Part shown: positions 37,565 through 46,915 of the stretch, piece after piece
How positions within the stretch are numbered: the first letter of the stretch is position 1
Layout of the letters: each line of letters opens with the position of its first letter
Assembly (NCBI RefSeq): GCF_026659735.1
Contig: NZ_JANSKK010000003.1
Location: 62,001-126,000, forward strand
DNA length: 64,000 nucleotides
Reading direction: 5' to 3'
DNA from: Staphylococcus pettenkoferi
GTDB lineage: Bacteria; Bacillota; Bacilli; Staphylococcales; Staphylococcaceae
The notes under the pieces: model-generated
The model's input: only the letters and a program-made list of their open reading frames with translations
The model's database searches: none
What the model was told of the DNA's origin: nothing
Translations under genes and position numbers: made by a program

Positions 37565-38380
37565 ATGAAGAAGATATTAGTGATAGGTGCCACAGGTAAG
37601 CAAGGCTATGCGGTGGTTCAAGCGTTACTTGAGAAAAAATATAGCGTGCGCGCTTTTACGAGAAATAAAGAGAACGAACGATTACAAACGCTTGACTCCG
37701 AACGACTAGACATCTTTGAAGGAGATTTGAATAGCGAAGATGATTTGCGACGTGCGATGAAAGATGTAGACGGCGTTTACAGTGTGCAGCCGATTCATCG
37801 GGATGACGTGCAAGTCGAATTACAACAAGGGCGCAATATTATTAACAGCGCTGTAGCTCAGGATATTGAACATATCGTTTACAGTACGGCCGGTGGGGTG
37901 AACCGTGATCGTAAGGGGCCTCACTTTGAAATCTTAGCGCAACTTGAGAATGAGCTTGCGGAGAGTGGTTTAAATTACACCTTAGTGAAACCGTCATTCT
38001 TCATGGACAATTTCTTACGAATTGTGCAGCATGAGGACAATCATTTATATATTCCAGAGTTTATTACGCCGGATATTCCATTTGCGATGATTTCGACACG
38101 TGATATTGCACAAATTGCGCTGCATGTGTTTGAACACTCGCAACAGCTGAATGGTCGCAGTTTAGAAATCGCTTCTGATGAGTTAACACTTAATCAAATA
38201 GTGGATACGTTCGAGCAAGAGACAGGCTATCCGACTTCGATTCGAGGAGAGTTCACGAGTGGTACAGCAGAGCGTTCATGGTTAGAAGAGAAAGGATACA
38301 AAGTGGATTTCGATTTGATGACAGACATCAATCCCGATAGATTAACGCTCAATCACTGGATTGCACGACAACAATGGTGA
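37565..38380 (+). CDS. NmrA-like NAD(P)-binding protein
   Basis: A 271-residue atypical SDR of the NmrA/HSCARG group. It begins MKKILVIGATGKQGYAVVQALLEK with the GxxGxxG cofactor loop, and lacks the SDR catalytic Tyr-Lys pair in the usual place. Such proteins act as redox sensors or quinone/flavonoid-type reductases. Earlier in-frame ATGs would add a basic leader with no family match; AAAGGA lies 12 bases before the chosen start. Divergent from the SDR gene and followed closely by the M23 gene. Confidence 0.7.
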   Translation: MKKILVIGATGKQGYAVVQALLEKKYSVRAFTRNKENERLQTLDSERLDIFEGDLNSEDDLRRAMKDVDGVYSVQPIHRDDVQVELQQGRNIINSAVAQDIEHIVYSTAGGVNRDRKGPHFEILAQLENELAESGLNYTLVKPSFFMDNFLRIVQHEDNHLYIPEFITPDIPFAMISTRDIAQIALHVFEHSQQLNGRSLEIASDELTLNQIVDTFEQETGYPTSIRGEFTSGTAERSWLEEKGYKVDFDLMTDINPDRLTLNHWIARQQW

Positions 38381-38396
38381 TTTGAAGAGGTTGTGA

Positions 38397-38945
38397 ATGA
38401 TTATGAAGCATTTATTTAAGTGGATAGGTTTTCTTCTACTTAGCGGCGCCGTTATTTTTCTCGTCGTCGAACTTGTACTTAAGTTAAAGCAAACACAAGA
38501 TTTACAGACTGCCTTTCACCTCAAATATGAGCGTCAAAGTAGAGAGACTGAAACTTTTGGCGAATATCGCAATGATCGATTGAAAGGGAAGCACTATGGC
38601 ATTGATTATGCATTGCCGAAGGAGACGCCTATTAAAGCTGCGACGGACGGCGAGATCACACGCATTTTTACAGATAAACTCGGCGGTAAAGTGTTGCAAA
38701 TCGCTGAAGCGGACGGCCAGCATCATCAATGGTATATGCATCTTCACGACTATAATGTTGAGGAAGGCGATCGCGTGAAAGCTGGCGACGTTGTAGCTTA
38801 TTCCGGTAACACTGGTAAAATGACTACCGGTCCTCATCTGCATTTCCAACGTATGAAAGGTGGCGTCGGTAATCGCTACGCCGAGGATCCTGCAAATTTC
38901 GTTAAACAGTTGCCTGATGGTGAAGAAAGTTTGTATGATTTGTAG
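38397..38945 (+). CDS. Membrane-anchored M23 peptidase
   Basis: A 182-residue protein with one N-terminal membrane segment (about residues 8-27) and an extracellular LytM/M23 domain that cuts peptidoglycan cross-links. The metal site is readable: HYGIDYA (His and Asp, residues about 66-70) and HLH in TGPHLHFQ; the accessory His is in WYMHLHDYN. GAAGAGG lies before the ATG. It follows the NmrA-like gene by 16 bases, perhaps in one transcript. Confidence 0.82.
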   Translation: MIMKHLFKWIGFLLLSGAVIFLVVELVLKLKQTQDLQTAFHLKYERQSRETETFGEYRNDRLKGKHYGIDYALPKETPIKAATDGEITRIFTDKLGGKVLQIAEADGQHHQWYMHLHDYNVEEGDRVKAGDVVAYSGNTGKMTTGPHLHFQRMKGGVGNRYAEDPANFVKQLPDGEESLYDL

Positions 38946-38960
38946 ATTTGAAAAAAGGAG

Positions 38961-39299
38961 TTAGTCCAATTGCTTGAGGCGTGCTTCCGTCACGATGAAA
39001 ATGAGCAGCATATAAATAGCGACTACCCCCATCTGTATGTATAACGACCATTCATTGAAGTGAAGCATAAAGTCGACAATGAACCAGATGACGCCGATAG
39101 TAGAGAAGACTATCGTCAGAAGTTTGCTGACTTGTACGAAATAACGTTGCGCGTATTGCCAATGCAGTGGGCTTTTCATCGAACGTGGCGTTCGATACCC
39201 CATCCATTTATTGCGTTCATCAACAAGATGATGTTGTAACATGTAATGAAAAGCATAGGTAACGATAGCAAATGGAATTGTGACAATAAGTATAAGCAT
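38961..39299 (-). CDS. SdpI-family membrane protein
   Basis: A 112-residue membrane protein with three hydrophobic segments and the SdpI signature WMGYRTPRSMKSPLHWQYAQRY between the first two. SdpI gives immunity to a killing factor in Bacillus; most staphylococcal members are uncharacterised. GAGGTG lies 8-9 bases before the ATG at 39299, so the longer frame upstream, which starts beyond it, is rejected. Convergent with the M23 gene. Confidence 0.7.
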   Translation of the reverse strand: MLILIVTIPFAIVTYAFHYMLQHHLVDERNKWMGYRTPRSMKSPLHWQYAQRYFVQVSKLLTIVFSTIGVIWFIVDFMLHFNEWSLYIQMGVVAIYMLLIFIVTEARLKQLD

Positions 39300-39327
39300 T
39301 CGAATTGAGCACCTCACAATAAATATT

Positions 39328-39367
39328 ATGACCCGCAGATGTATTGTATCATGCATCTGCGGGTCAT
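39328..39367. terminator. Terminator of the sodium:solute symporter gene
   Basis: Fourteen-base arms ATGACCCGCAGATG and complement. It lies about 60 bases beyond the symporter stop and upstream of the SdpI-like gene. Confidence 0.75.
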
Positions 39368-39424
39368 TTTATGATGCTAAGTGAAGTTTTGGATAAGAGG
39401 TAGATGAATGATGAGCCTGGGCTA

Positions 39425-41017
39425 TCATCTAGCTAATCCGATTGGTGAGAAGATAATATAGCTAATGACTACGAGTAAGAGTACGATAGCACCGGCGATA
39501 TAACGGTATTTCCAAGGCGTCATATCGACTTTGGCATAATTGGATTTCAAGTCTAACTCATCAGACGGTTTTACTTTATTGAAGATCAACACAATAATTA
39601 AATCGACAAAGAAGAGCACGCTAAAGAAATATAAATAGTGTACGTGCGGTAAGAAATAAGTTAAACCACCGTATAACACGATATGTGTGATTAAAGCTAC
39701 TTTAGCCCCGAGTTTCGAAGTCCTTTTAGCAAAGAAACCAACCAGTATCAATACTAACAACGGCATACTGTAAATACCGTTAAACTGTTGCACAACTGCA
39801 TACAAGCCACTAGGGAAGAGTGAGATCAACGGTGCGATAATTACCACGATAGCACCAATCAACACCGTCGCAATATGGCCCACGATGGCCACATGTTTAT
39901 CTGAAGCCTTACGACCTACAAGCGGTTTGTAAAAGTCTAGCGTAAAGAGCGTTGATGTACTGTTGAGTGAGCCGACGAACGAACTTAAGATGGCACCAAA
40001 GATGATCGCACCAAAGAGACCGTAAGCCCAATCAGGTAGCACCGTGCTCAACAGTTTCGGAAAGGCATTGTCTGATGTACTAATGTGGCTGCCAAACATG
40101 TTAAATGCGATGACCCCAGGTATGACAGTGAAGATCGGGCCAAAGACTTTGAATAAACTTAAGTAAATTGCACCTTTCTGTGACTCTTTCAAGTTCTTCG
40201 CTGCAAGTGCTTTCTGAACGATCATCTGGTTCCCACACCAGAAGAACAAGTTGTTAAAGAACATACCGAAGAAGAGTGTTGGCCAAGGTACGACACTTGA
40301 ATCAACTGCGCCCCAACCGTTCAATTTCTCAGGGGTATGTTGCACGATGTGATCAAATCCTTGTAAGAAATTACCGTTTCCAAGATGACCAAGACCTAAG
40401 ATGGTAATCGCAAGCCCACCAATGATGAGCGCGATACCATACAAGGTGTCACTAAATGCACTGAGTGATAAACCACCGATGAAGAGATAAATAATCCCGA
40501 TAATACCAATCACAGATGAAATAATAATGACGGCGGTATTATTGCTGACGCCGAGGTAGTCACTCACGTGGAACATTTTATTAAACACTAATGAACCGGA
40601 GTACAAGACAACCGGTAAGAATGACAGTACGTATGTGACGATAAAAAGTATGGACACGAGCTTTTTCGTAAAGCTGTCATAACGCATTTCTAGAAATTCT
40701 GAGATTGTCGTTACGCCATAGCGTAAATATTTAGGAAGGAAGACCCAAGCAAGCAAGACTACCGCGACTGCAGCAGTAACTTCCCAGGCCATCACTTCCA
40801 TGCCGACCGAGTAACTTTGTCCGTTCTGGCCGACGATTTGTTCAGTGGAAAGGTTGGTCATGATAATGGTTGAAGCGACAGTGAAACCAGTAAGACTTCT
40901 GCCGCCCATAAAGAAACCGTCAGTATTGTCCGTGTTCACGCGTTTGGAACGTACATAAGCGTAAACAGAGACACCACCGACGACGATGATAAAGAGTATA
41001 ATCGATATCCAGTTCAA
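39425..41017 (-). CDS. Sodium:solute symporter (SSS family, sugar-type)
   Basis: A 530-residue symporter with about fourteen hydrophobic segments. The second-segment pattern GFFMGGRSLTGFTVASTIIMTNLSTEQIVGQNG is the SGLT-like signature, and GALLSSFVGS-like GAILSSFVGSLNSTSTLFTLDFYKPLV is the SSS core. It couples solute uptake to Na+. The branch with NLSTEQ resembles YidK/SGLT-type sugar carriers. A GGAGAG site precedes the ATG. The 355-base gap upstream to 41373 shows no gene. Confidence 0.83.
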   Translation of the reverse strand: MNWISIILFIIVVGGVSVYAYVRSKRVNTDNTDGFFMGGRSLTGFTVASTIIMTNLSTEQIVGQNGQSYSVGMEVMAWEVTAAVAVVLLAWVFLPKYLRYGVTTISEFLEMRYDSFTKKLVSILFIVTYVLSFLPVVLYSGSLVFNKMFHVSDYLGVSNNTAVIIISSVIGIIGIIYLFIGGLSLSAFSDTLYGIALIIGGLAITILGLGHLGNGNFLQGFDHIVQHTPEKLNGWGAVDSSVVPWPTLFFGMFFNNLFFWCGNQMIVQKALAAKNLKESQKGAIYLSLFKVFGPIFTVIPGVIAFNMFGSHISTSDNAFPKLLSTVLPDWAYGLFGAIIFGAILSSFVGSLNSTSTLFTLDFYKPLVGRKASDKHVAIVGHIATVLIGAIVVIIAPLISLFPSGLYAVVQQFNGIYSMPLLVLILVGFFAKRTSKLGAKVALITHIVLYGGLTYFLPHVHYLYFFSVLFFVDLIIVLIFNKVKPSDELDLKSNYAKVDMTPWKYRYIAGAIVLLLVVISYIIFSPIGLAR

Positions 41018-41373
41018 AGTGATTCTCTCCTTATTACTAGTGATTTGAAGATATAAGTTAAAATGATGAATGTAGAAGATTCAATCGTCCAACGTTATAG
41101 TAAACCATGCGTTGAATTCTCGTTGTATGTAGCGAAGAAAGAGTGAATAACTTAATACTTATATGCTTAATATATTTTCCACTGTATAGAAATGTTAAAA
41201 CATACAAACGTACAATGTATAAATAAACTATCTATTTTAAAATCGTAGAGATGGGGCGATGGTAAGGAGCGACGCATTTTTTAAAGAAAATAGAAAAAGT
41301 TTCGAAATTAATATTCTGAAAATTGTGAACCTGTGGTATAGTTAATATTATTTAATTTATGGAGGAGACATCT

Positions 41374-42417
41374 ATGAAGCATATGAGCATCAAAACATTT
41401 GGGAATAATTTACTATCGGGGGTAGCCATCGCAATCGTAGCAGGGTTAATCCCCAATGCGATATTAGGAGAAATCTTTAAGGCGTTAGCACCGAAATATC
41501 CATTCTTTTTAAATTTGTTACACATCGTTCAAAGCATCCAATTTACGATTCCGGCTTTAATCGGTACAGCCATTGCGATTAAGTTTAAACTCAATCCGCT
41601 GGCAACAGTTGTAGTAGCGAGTGCAACCTTTGTCGGAAGTGGCGTTGCACAACTGAAAGGGCAAGTGTGGGTCTTAGCTGGAGTTGGAGATTTAATCAAT
41701 GCAATTATTACTGCAGGGATTGCGGTACTGATTATCTTAATCATTGGTGAACGCGTCGGCAGTTTAGGTCTTATTTTCTTACCGATTATTGCTGGTGGCG
41801 GTGCAGGATTCATCGGGTTACTCACATTACCGTATGTACGCTATATTACGACAAGTATCGGTCAGATAATCAATCATTTTACAGAATTACAGCCGATTCT
41901 CATGTCAATCTTAATCGCACTGTCATACAGTTTCATCATCATTTCACCATTATCGACAGTTGCGATTTCACTGGCTATCGGGATTAACGGCCTCGCTGCA
42001 GGTTCAGCGTCGATGGGCGTGGTAGCAGCTGAAGCGGTACTCGTATGGGGGACGATGAAAGTGAACCGTGCAGGGGTACCACTTACGATCTTCCTTGGGG
42101 GCGTGAAGATGATGCTTCCAAACATGATTAAGCATCCGATCATGTTGCTACCCGTATTCACGAATGCGATTGTCACTGGATTGCGTGGCGCACTCATCGG
42201 TACTGGGGGAACGAAAGAGTCAGCTGGTTTCGGAATTATTGGGCTCATTGGTCCAATCAATGCTTTTCGATTCTTAGACCTCCCACCTATCATCTCAGTC
42301 ATCTTAGTCTTTGTCGCATTCTTTGTGATTCCGTTCTTCTTTGGTTGGTTAATCAACCTCTTCTATGTAAAAGTGTTAAAACTTTATACTAATGATATTT
42401 ATAAGTTTGAATTGTAA
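41374..42417 (+). CDS. PTS EIIC-like membrane permease (EIIC_2 family)
   Basis: A 347-residue, highly hydrophobic protein with about nine membrane segments, resembling the PTS_EIIC_2 family (central GAGFIGLLTLPYVRYITTSIGQIINHFT; C-terminal GTGGTKESAGFGIIGLIGPINAF). No EIIA or EIIB partner is nearby, so it may not be a true phosphotransferase. GGAGGA lies 7-9 bases before the ATG at 41374; the in-frame start five codons earlier is within that site. The substrate is unknown. Confidence 0.75.
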   Translation: MKHMSIKTFGNNLLSGVAIAIVAGLIPNAILGEIFKALAPKYPFFLNLLHIVQSIQFTIPALIGTAIAIKFKLNPLATVVVASATFVGSGVAQLKGQVWVLAGVGDLINAIITAGIAVLIILIIGERVGSLGLIFLPIIAGGGAGFIGLLTLPYVRYITTSIGQIINHFTELQPILMSILIALSYSFIIISPLSTVAISLAIGINGLAAGSASMGVVAAEAVLVWGTMKVNRAGVPLTIFLGGVKMMLPNMIKHPIMLLPVFTNAIVTGLRGALIGTGGTKESAGFGIIGLIGPINAFRFLDLPPIISVILVFVAFFVIPFFFGWLINLFYVKVLKLYTNDIYKFEL

Positions 42418-42429
42418 GGGTTGAGTTAG

Positions 42430-42565
42430 AGATATGAACTATGTAGCATAGTAGTTAAGAAATGTAGAAACACAATCGGGTTGGTAGTCCCGATAAGGAT
42501 ATTATCCTTCAGTAACCTTCCTCCTCAGGTCGTCCATCATTTCTAATAGTATTAAGAGGAGGGGA
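42430..42565 (+). promoter_or_regulatory. yjdF riboswitch (azaaromatic-responsive RNA motif)
   Basis: The leader has the segment GGGTTGGTAGTCCCGATAAGG followed by CCTTCCTCCTCAGGTCGTCC, a layout I associate with the yjdF RNA motif that precedes yjdF genes. CCTCCTC (42520-42526) is fully complementary to GAGGAGG (42556-42562) at the ribosome site, so ligand binding could free translation. Limits of the element are approximate. Confidence 0.7.
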
Positions 42566-42569
42566 CATC

Positions 42570-42977
42570 TTGGAGTTAACTATTCTTCATGATGGTCAAT
42601 TTTTCGTGGCTTATGTCGAGTATCGGAAAGGTAAAAGGACACAATTTATAAAGTATACATTCGGTCCCGAACCAGACAATCAAACTGTGTTGCAATTTAT
42701 TCATCAACGTTTACTTTCACTTATTAATAGTTCTGAAGTAAGTATTGTCTCACGTAAACGTAAGAAAAAGGTGAATCCAAAACGGTTACAGAGACAAGTA
42801 GCTAAAGAACAGAGTAAGAAAAAAGATCTTACTTTAGCTCAAAAGGTAGTGAAAGAAGAACAAGAATTAAAGAAACAACAGCGTAAGAAGAAAAGTAAAG
42901 CACTCAGAGATAAAGAAAAGAAGTATAAGCGACATATTAAGCGAGAAAAGGCGAAAGCCAAACATAAAGGTCACTAA
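42570..42977 (+). CDS. yjdF: YjdF-family protein (DUF2992)
   Basis: A 135-residue basic protein. The first 60 residues (LTILHDGQFFVAYVEYRKGKRTQFIKYTFGPEP) are the DUF2992 domain; the rest is a Lys/Gln/Glu-rich helical tail. The function is unknown; control by the yjdF riboswitch points to response to azaaromatic compounds. The start is TTG, with GAGGAGGGG just before it, which fits the family length better than any later ATG. A terminator follows. Confidence 0.82.
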   Translation: MELTILHDGQFFVAYVEYRKGKRTQFIKYTFGPEPDNQTVLQFIHQRLLSLINSSEVSIVSRKRKKKVNPKRLQRQVAKEQSKKKDLTLAQKVVKEEQELKKQQRKKKSKALRDKEKKYKRHIKREKAKAKHKGH

Positions 42978-43009
42978 CTCATGTTAATGAGTAAATAAAT
43001 CTAATCCAT

Positions 43010-43051
43010 AGCACTTCGTTGATTTTCAAGGAAAGTCGGCGAAGTGCTTTT
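43010..43051 (+). terminator. yjdF terminator
   Basis: AGCACTTCG/CGAAGTGCT arms followed by TTTTAT. The remaining gap to 43454 is AT-rich leader of the autolysin gene. Confidence 0.8.
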
Positions 43052-43454
43052 ATACGTTGTGTAGCTCTCTTTTGATTTTCTTACATTGCAAGCGGGGTAG
43101 ATAGAAGATAATTATTTTAAGTAATTGAGATATTACAGTTTTGTAACAGAATGATGTCTTGTAACAATGAGATAGGCTACTCGAAAACGATCATGGCAGT
43201 GTTGAGACCTTATAAAATCTAGTCTGGTTGAAAGGCGGTCTATTTTAACTTTATTACATTGTGACACAAAATGATTCTATTGTTACGCTTTAAAAACTGT
43301 ATTGTAAACTTTTGTTAAGTTTCCGTAATATAACTGCCTCATTCGTGTGGTATATTGAGTATGATCAAAACAAGACTTGCCAAATACAAACAAGCACAAC
43401 GAATATAATTATTTAGAATATAAAAGATTAAATACTTGGAGGCCTTTTTTAATT

Positions 43455-44207
43455 ATGAAGAAGACAATCTTAGCATCATCTTTAACAGTAGCATTAGGAG
43501 TAGCAGGTTACTCATTAGTAGACGGACATAACGAAGCACACGCTTCTGAATTAAATATCGATAAAGCACACTTAGCTGACTTAGCTTTAAATCATCCTGA
43601 ACAATTAAATGCAGCGCCAATTCAAGAAGGTGCTTACGACTACCATTTCACATATGAAGGTTATGACTTTAACTTCACTTCAAATGGTTCAACTTGGTCA
43701 TGGAGTTATGAAGTAGCTGGTCAAGGTTCAGCACAAACTTCATTCTACTCTGCACCAGCAGCTAACTATTCAACACAATCTTATACAGAATCTAGCATGA
43801 ACACTGGTGGTTATGCACAACAATCAAGCAATACTCATGTTCAAGCAGTTTCCGCACCACAAACTTCAAACTACAGCACGAACTCTGGTTCAACATCTTC
43901 TTACCATGGTTACTCAACTGCGCAAACTTCAACATCATCTGCATCTACTTCAGGTGGTTCAGTGAAAGCGCAATTCTTAGCTAACGGTGGTACTGAAGCA
44001 GCATGGAACTCAATTATCATGCCTGAATCAGGTGGTAATCCAAACATCGTTAACCCGTACGGTTACAGCGGTTTAGGTCAAACTAAAGAAGCTTGGGGTA
44101 AAGGTTCAGTAGCTCAACAAACGAAAGGTTTCTTAAACTACGTTAACCAACGTTACGGTTCAATCGATAACGCGATTCAATTCCGTAACAACAACGGCTG
44201 GTACTAA
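43455..44207 (+). CDS. Secreted transglycosylase-like autolysin (IsaA/SceD family)
   Basis: A 250-residue exported protein. The signal peptide is cut near [39 protein letters not shown] region follows, typical of IsaA/SceD, then a Ser/Thr/Gln linker and a C-terminal domain (about 175-250) with [32 protein letters not shown], where Glu of PESG is the catalytic residue. It cleaves peptidoglycan during division. The start is ATG 43455 with GGAGG 12 bases upstream. A rare long leader and TGTAA-like motifs upstream hint at WalR control, unproven. Confidence 0.88.
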   Translation: MKKTILASSLTVALGVAGYSLVDGHNEAHASELNIDKAHLADLALNHPEQLNAAPIQEGAYDYHFTYEGYDFNFTSNGSTWSWSYEVAGQGSAQTSFYSAPAANYSTQSYTESSMNTGGYAQQSSNTHVQAVSAPQTSNYSTNSGSTSSYHGYSTAQTSTSSASTSGGSVKAQFLANGGTEAAWNSIIMPESGGNPNIVNPYGYSGLGQTKEAWGKGSVAQQTKGFLNYVNQRYGSIDNAIQFRNNNGWY

Positions 44208-44224
44208 GTCGTTCCATATATCTT

Positions 44225-44252
44225 AGTCGTCTCTCAAGAGGCGGCTTTTTTA
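44225..44252 (+). terminator. Autolysin gene terminator
   Basis: AGTCGTCTCT pairs with AGAGGCGGCT over a short loop, and seven T residues follow. Confidence 0.75.
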
Positions 44253-44448
44253 TTTTGGAGTTGATTTGAGTTAGCGACTGTTTGCGAAGCATTAGCTGTA
44301 TATAGAGAGACGTTATCCAATTTTTACTGAAAAAGGTAATATTGCTACTACTCGGATGGGAGAAAGTCTGCTAAAATATTACTTAATATTCTGAAATTTA
44401 TCAACAAAATTATTTTACTAACTAAAATAACAGTGAGGAGGCTGATAG

Positions 44449-45592
44449 ATGGAATATTCACGACGGTTAGCCCAAATACCTGATAGTTACTTTGGAAAGA
44501 CGATGGGACAAGAAGTGAAACATGGTGCGTTGCCGCTGATTAACATGGCGGTGGGGGTGCCGGATGGTGAGACGCCTCGCGGTATTCTCGACACATTTGC
44601 TGAAGCGTTGTATCAACCTGAGAACCAACGATATGGTGCTTTTCATGGCAAAGCGGACTTTAAACAAGCGATCGTTCAATTCTATAAGCGTCATTATGAT
44701 GTCGAACTGGATCCAGAAGATGAAGTTTGTATCTTATATGGTACGAAGAATGGACTTGTGGGGTTACCTACAAGTATCGTCAATCCCGGAGAGTATATGT
44801 TATTACCGGATCCAGGTTACACCGATTACTTGGCTGGCGTGCTACTAGCAGATGCGATTCCTGTACCCCTTAACCTTGAACCTCCGTATTATTTACCTGA
44901 TTGGCAGTGTGTAGATTCTGAGATTCTAGATAACACGAAGCTCGTTTATTTAACTTATCCGAACAATCCTACAGGTTCGGTGGCGACGCTGGCCACGTTT
45001 GAGGAAACGATTCAGCTTTTTAAAAATACCCCAACGCGTATCGTACATGACTTTGCCTATAGTGCCTTTGGTTTCGATGCGCCGAACCCTAGCATTCTTC
45101 AAGTAGAGGACGCCAAAGATGTCGCAATCGAGATATTCTCGCTATCAAAAGGCAGGCTTTCGTGTGGGCTTCGCTGTAGGAAATAAAACTATGATTGCAG
45201 CGTTGAAGAAGTACCAAACGCACACACACGCAGGCATGTTTGGCGCTTTACAGGATGCGGCAACCTATGCACTCAATCATTGCGATGCGTTCTTGATTGA
45301 GCAGAAAGCTAAGTTTAAGCGCCGGAGAGATGCTGTTGAGCAGAAACTACGAGAAGTGGGTATCCCGTTTGAGCCAATGAAAGGTGGTATCTTTATCTGG
45401 CTGCCAACGCCACAAGGTTACGATGGGGAAACGTTTGTACAATATTTGTTACAAGAACAATCGATACTCGTAGCGCCTGGTATACCATTCGGTGAGAATG
45501 GACGCCATTATATACGCGTATCGCTCGCGCTCGAAGATGCCCAATTAGATGAAGCAATGAAGCGCCTCAGTTCCTTAGCATCACTGTATTAA
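44449..45592 (+). pseudogene. Class I/II PLP aminotransferase, inactivated by an 11-base deletion
   Basis: Two overlapping frames (44449-45186 and 45119-45592) together cover a full aminotransferase (about 385 residues): YGAFHGKADFKQAI, LLPDPGYTDY, YPNNPTGSVA and IEIFSLSKG, then GFRVGFAVGNKTMIAALKKY. The family has four residues (Tyr-Asn-Met-Ser or similar) between SLSKG and GFR; here only one base remains, an 11-base deletion just after the PLP lysine. That cannot be a homopolymer error, so the gene looks truly dead. GAGGAGG precedes the start. It lies next to ddh, as in S. aureus. Confidence 0.85.
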
Positions 45593-45619
45593 CAATAATT
45601 AAAGATAGGAGAATGATTC

Positions 45620-46618
45620 ATGACAACGATTAAATTATTTGGAGTAAGACCTGAAGATCGACCTTTTATTGATGAATGGAAGACGAAGCATAATGTAGAA
45701 ATAGAAGAAACAGCTGAGATTTTAAACGATGATAATGTAGATACGGTGCAAGGCTTTGATGGCGTGTCGATTTCCCAACAAATCCCATTAAGTGAAACGG
45801 TTTTTCGAACGTTACATGAGTTTGGCATTAAGCAACTCGCTCAACGTAGCGCAGGTTATGACTTCTTAGACTTAGACCTAGCTCGCAAATACGACATCAT
45901 CATCACGAATGTGCCATCGTATTCACCACGTTCCATTGCTGAGTACACGGTAATGCAGGCGTTGAACTTGGTACGCAAAACATCTGCAATTCAAACGAAG
46001 ACGGCGAATTATGACTTCCGTTGGGAACCGTCTATCATGTCGCGTTCAATTGAAGATTTAACTGTAGCGATTATCGGGACAGGACGCATTGGAAGTCAAG
46101 TGGCAGAAATCTTTGCGAAAGGGTTTAATGCGCGTGTCGTAGGTTATGATTTAGAGCCAGATAACGCGCTTTCTGAGATCGTCGAATATCAATCGTCGCT
46201 TGAAGAAGCGGTGCGAGATGCTGATATTGTTACAGTGCATGTGCCTGGAAGCACGGACAATCACTACTTATTTAATGACGAGGTATTCAAAGCATTTAAA
46301 GAGGGCGCTTATTTCATTAACTGTGCACGTGGATCAGTCGTTGAGACACAAGCATTGTTGGCTCATTTAGAGAGTGGTCATATCGCAGGCGCAGCTCTCG
46401 ACACTTATGAAGGTGAAAAAGGATTGTTCCCAAGCGATCAGCGTGGAACAGAGCTTCAAGATAAGACGCTTGTTCATTTAATCGAACGCCCAGATGTTCT
46501 TGTGTCACCGCATATTGCGTTCTATACTGATGCAGCAGTGAAGAATCTCATTGTCGATGCACTCGATGCTACGCTACAAGTGCTTGAAACAGGGGATACC
46601 TCATTTAGAGTGAATTAA
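45620..46618 (+). CDS. ddh: D-2-hydroxyacid (D-lactate) dehydrogenase
   Basis: A 332-residue NAD-dependent dehydrogenase reducing pyruvate to D-lactate. The cofactor motif IIGTGRIGSQVAEIFAKGF is near residue 154; catalytic Arg is in NCARGSVVET, Glu in DTYEGEKG and His in SPHIAFYTDAA. The N-terminal RPEDRPF and RSAGYDFLDLD segments match staphylococcal Ddh. AGGAG precedes the ATG. The same order aminotransferase-ddh-copZ-copA is known in S. aureus. Confidence 0.92.
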   Translation: MTTIKLFGVRPEDRPFIDEWKTKHNVEIEETAEILNDDNVDTVQGFDGVSISQQIPLSETVFRTLHEFGIKQLAQRSAGYDFLDLDLARKYDIIITNVPSYSPRSIAEYTVMQALNLVRKTSAIQTKTANYDFRWEPSIMSRSIEDLTVAIIGTGRIGSQVAEIFAKGFNARVVGYDLEPDNALSEIVEYQSSLEEAVRDADIVTVHVPGSTDNHYLFNDEVFKAFKEGAYFINCARGSVVETQALLAHLESGHIAGAALDTYEGEKGLFPSDQRGTELQDKTLVHLIERPDVLVSPHIAFYTDAAVKNLIVDALDATLQVLETGDTSFRVN

Positions 46619-46624
46619 ATCCAT

Positions 46625-46668
46625 TAAAAAAAGCTGGCAGAAGAAGCAATCTCTCCGCCAGCTTCTTT
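46625..46668. terminator. Bidirectional terminator between ddh and copZ
   Basis: AAGCTGGC/GCCAGCTT arms with A and T runs on opposite sides serve two convergent genes. Confidence 0.8.
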
Positions 46669-46671
46669 CAA

Positions 46672-46884
46672 TTAAGCGTTCACATCATAACCTTGATCTT
46701 CAATCGCATCTCTCATATCTTCAAAGTCAACTTTACTATCATCGTAATCAACATTAACTTGACCTTGTTCTAAATTGACTTCAGCTTGAGATACGCCATC
46801 TAAATCTTTCAATGCAGTTTCTACCGCATTTTTACAGTGTTCACAACTCATACCTTCAACTTGAATTGTTTGATTTGTCATCAT
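46672..46884 (-). CDS. copZ: Copper chaperone CopZ
   Basis: A 70-residue HMA-domain protein with the copper-binding MSCEHC (Met-x-Cys-x-x-Cys) near residue 12. It carries Cu(I) in the cytosol to CopA. GGAGA lies before the first of two adjacent ATGs; either is possible. It follows copA by 31 bases in the same direction, as in other staphylococci. Confidence 0.93.
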   Translation of the reverse strand: MMTNQTIQVEGMSCEHCKNAVETALKDLDGVSQAEVNLEQGQVNVDYDDSKVDFEDMRDAIEDQGYDVNA

Positions 46885-46915
46885 ATCGTCTCCTTTTACT
46901 CATCTATATCTCTTA

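Noticed and set aside
43313..43328. TGTAAA-TGTTAA direct repeat before the autolysin gene as a WalR site
   Set aside because: The half-sites are one base too close (spacing N4, consensus N5); kept only as a hint.
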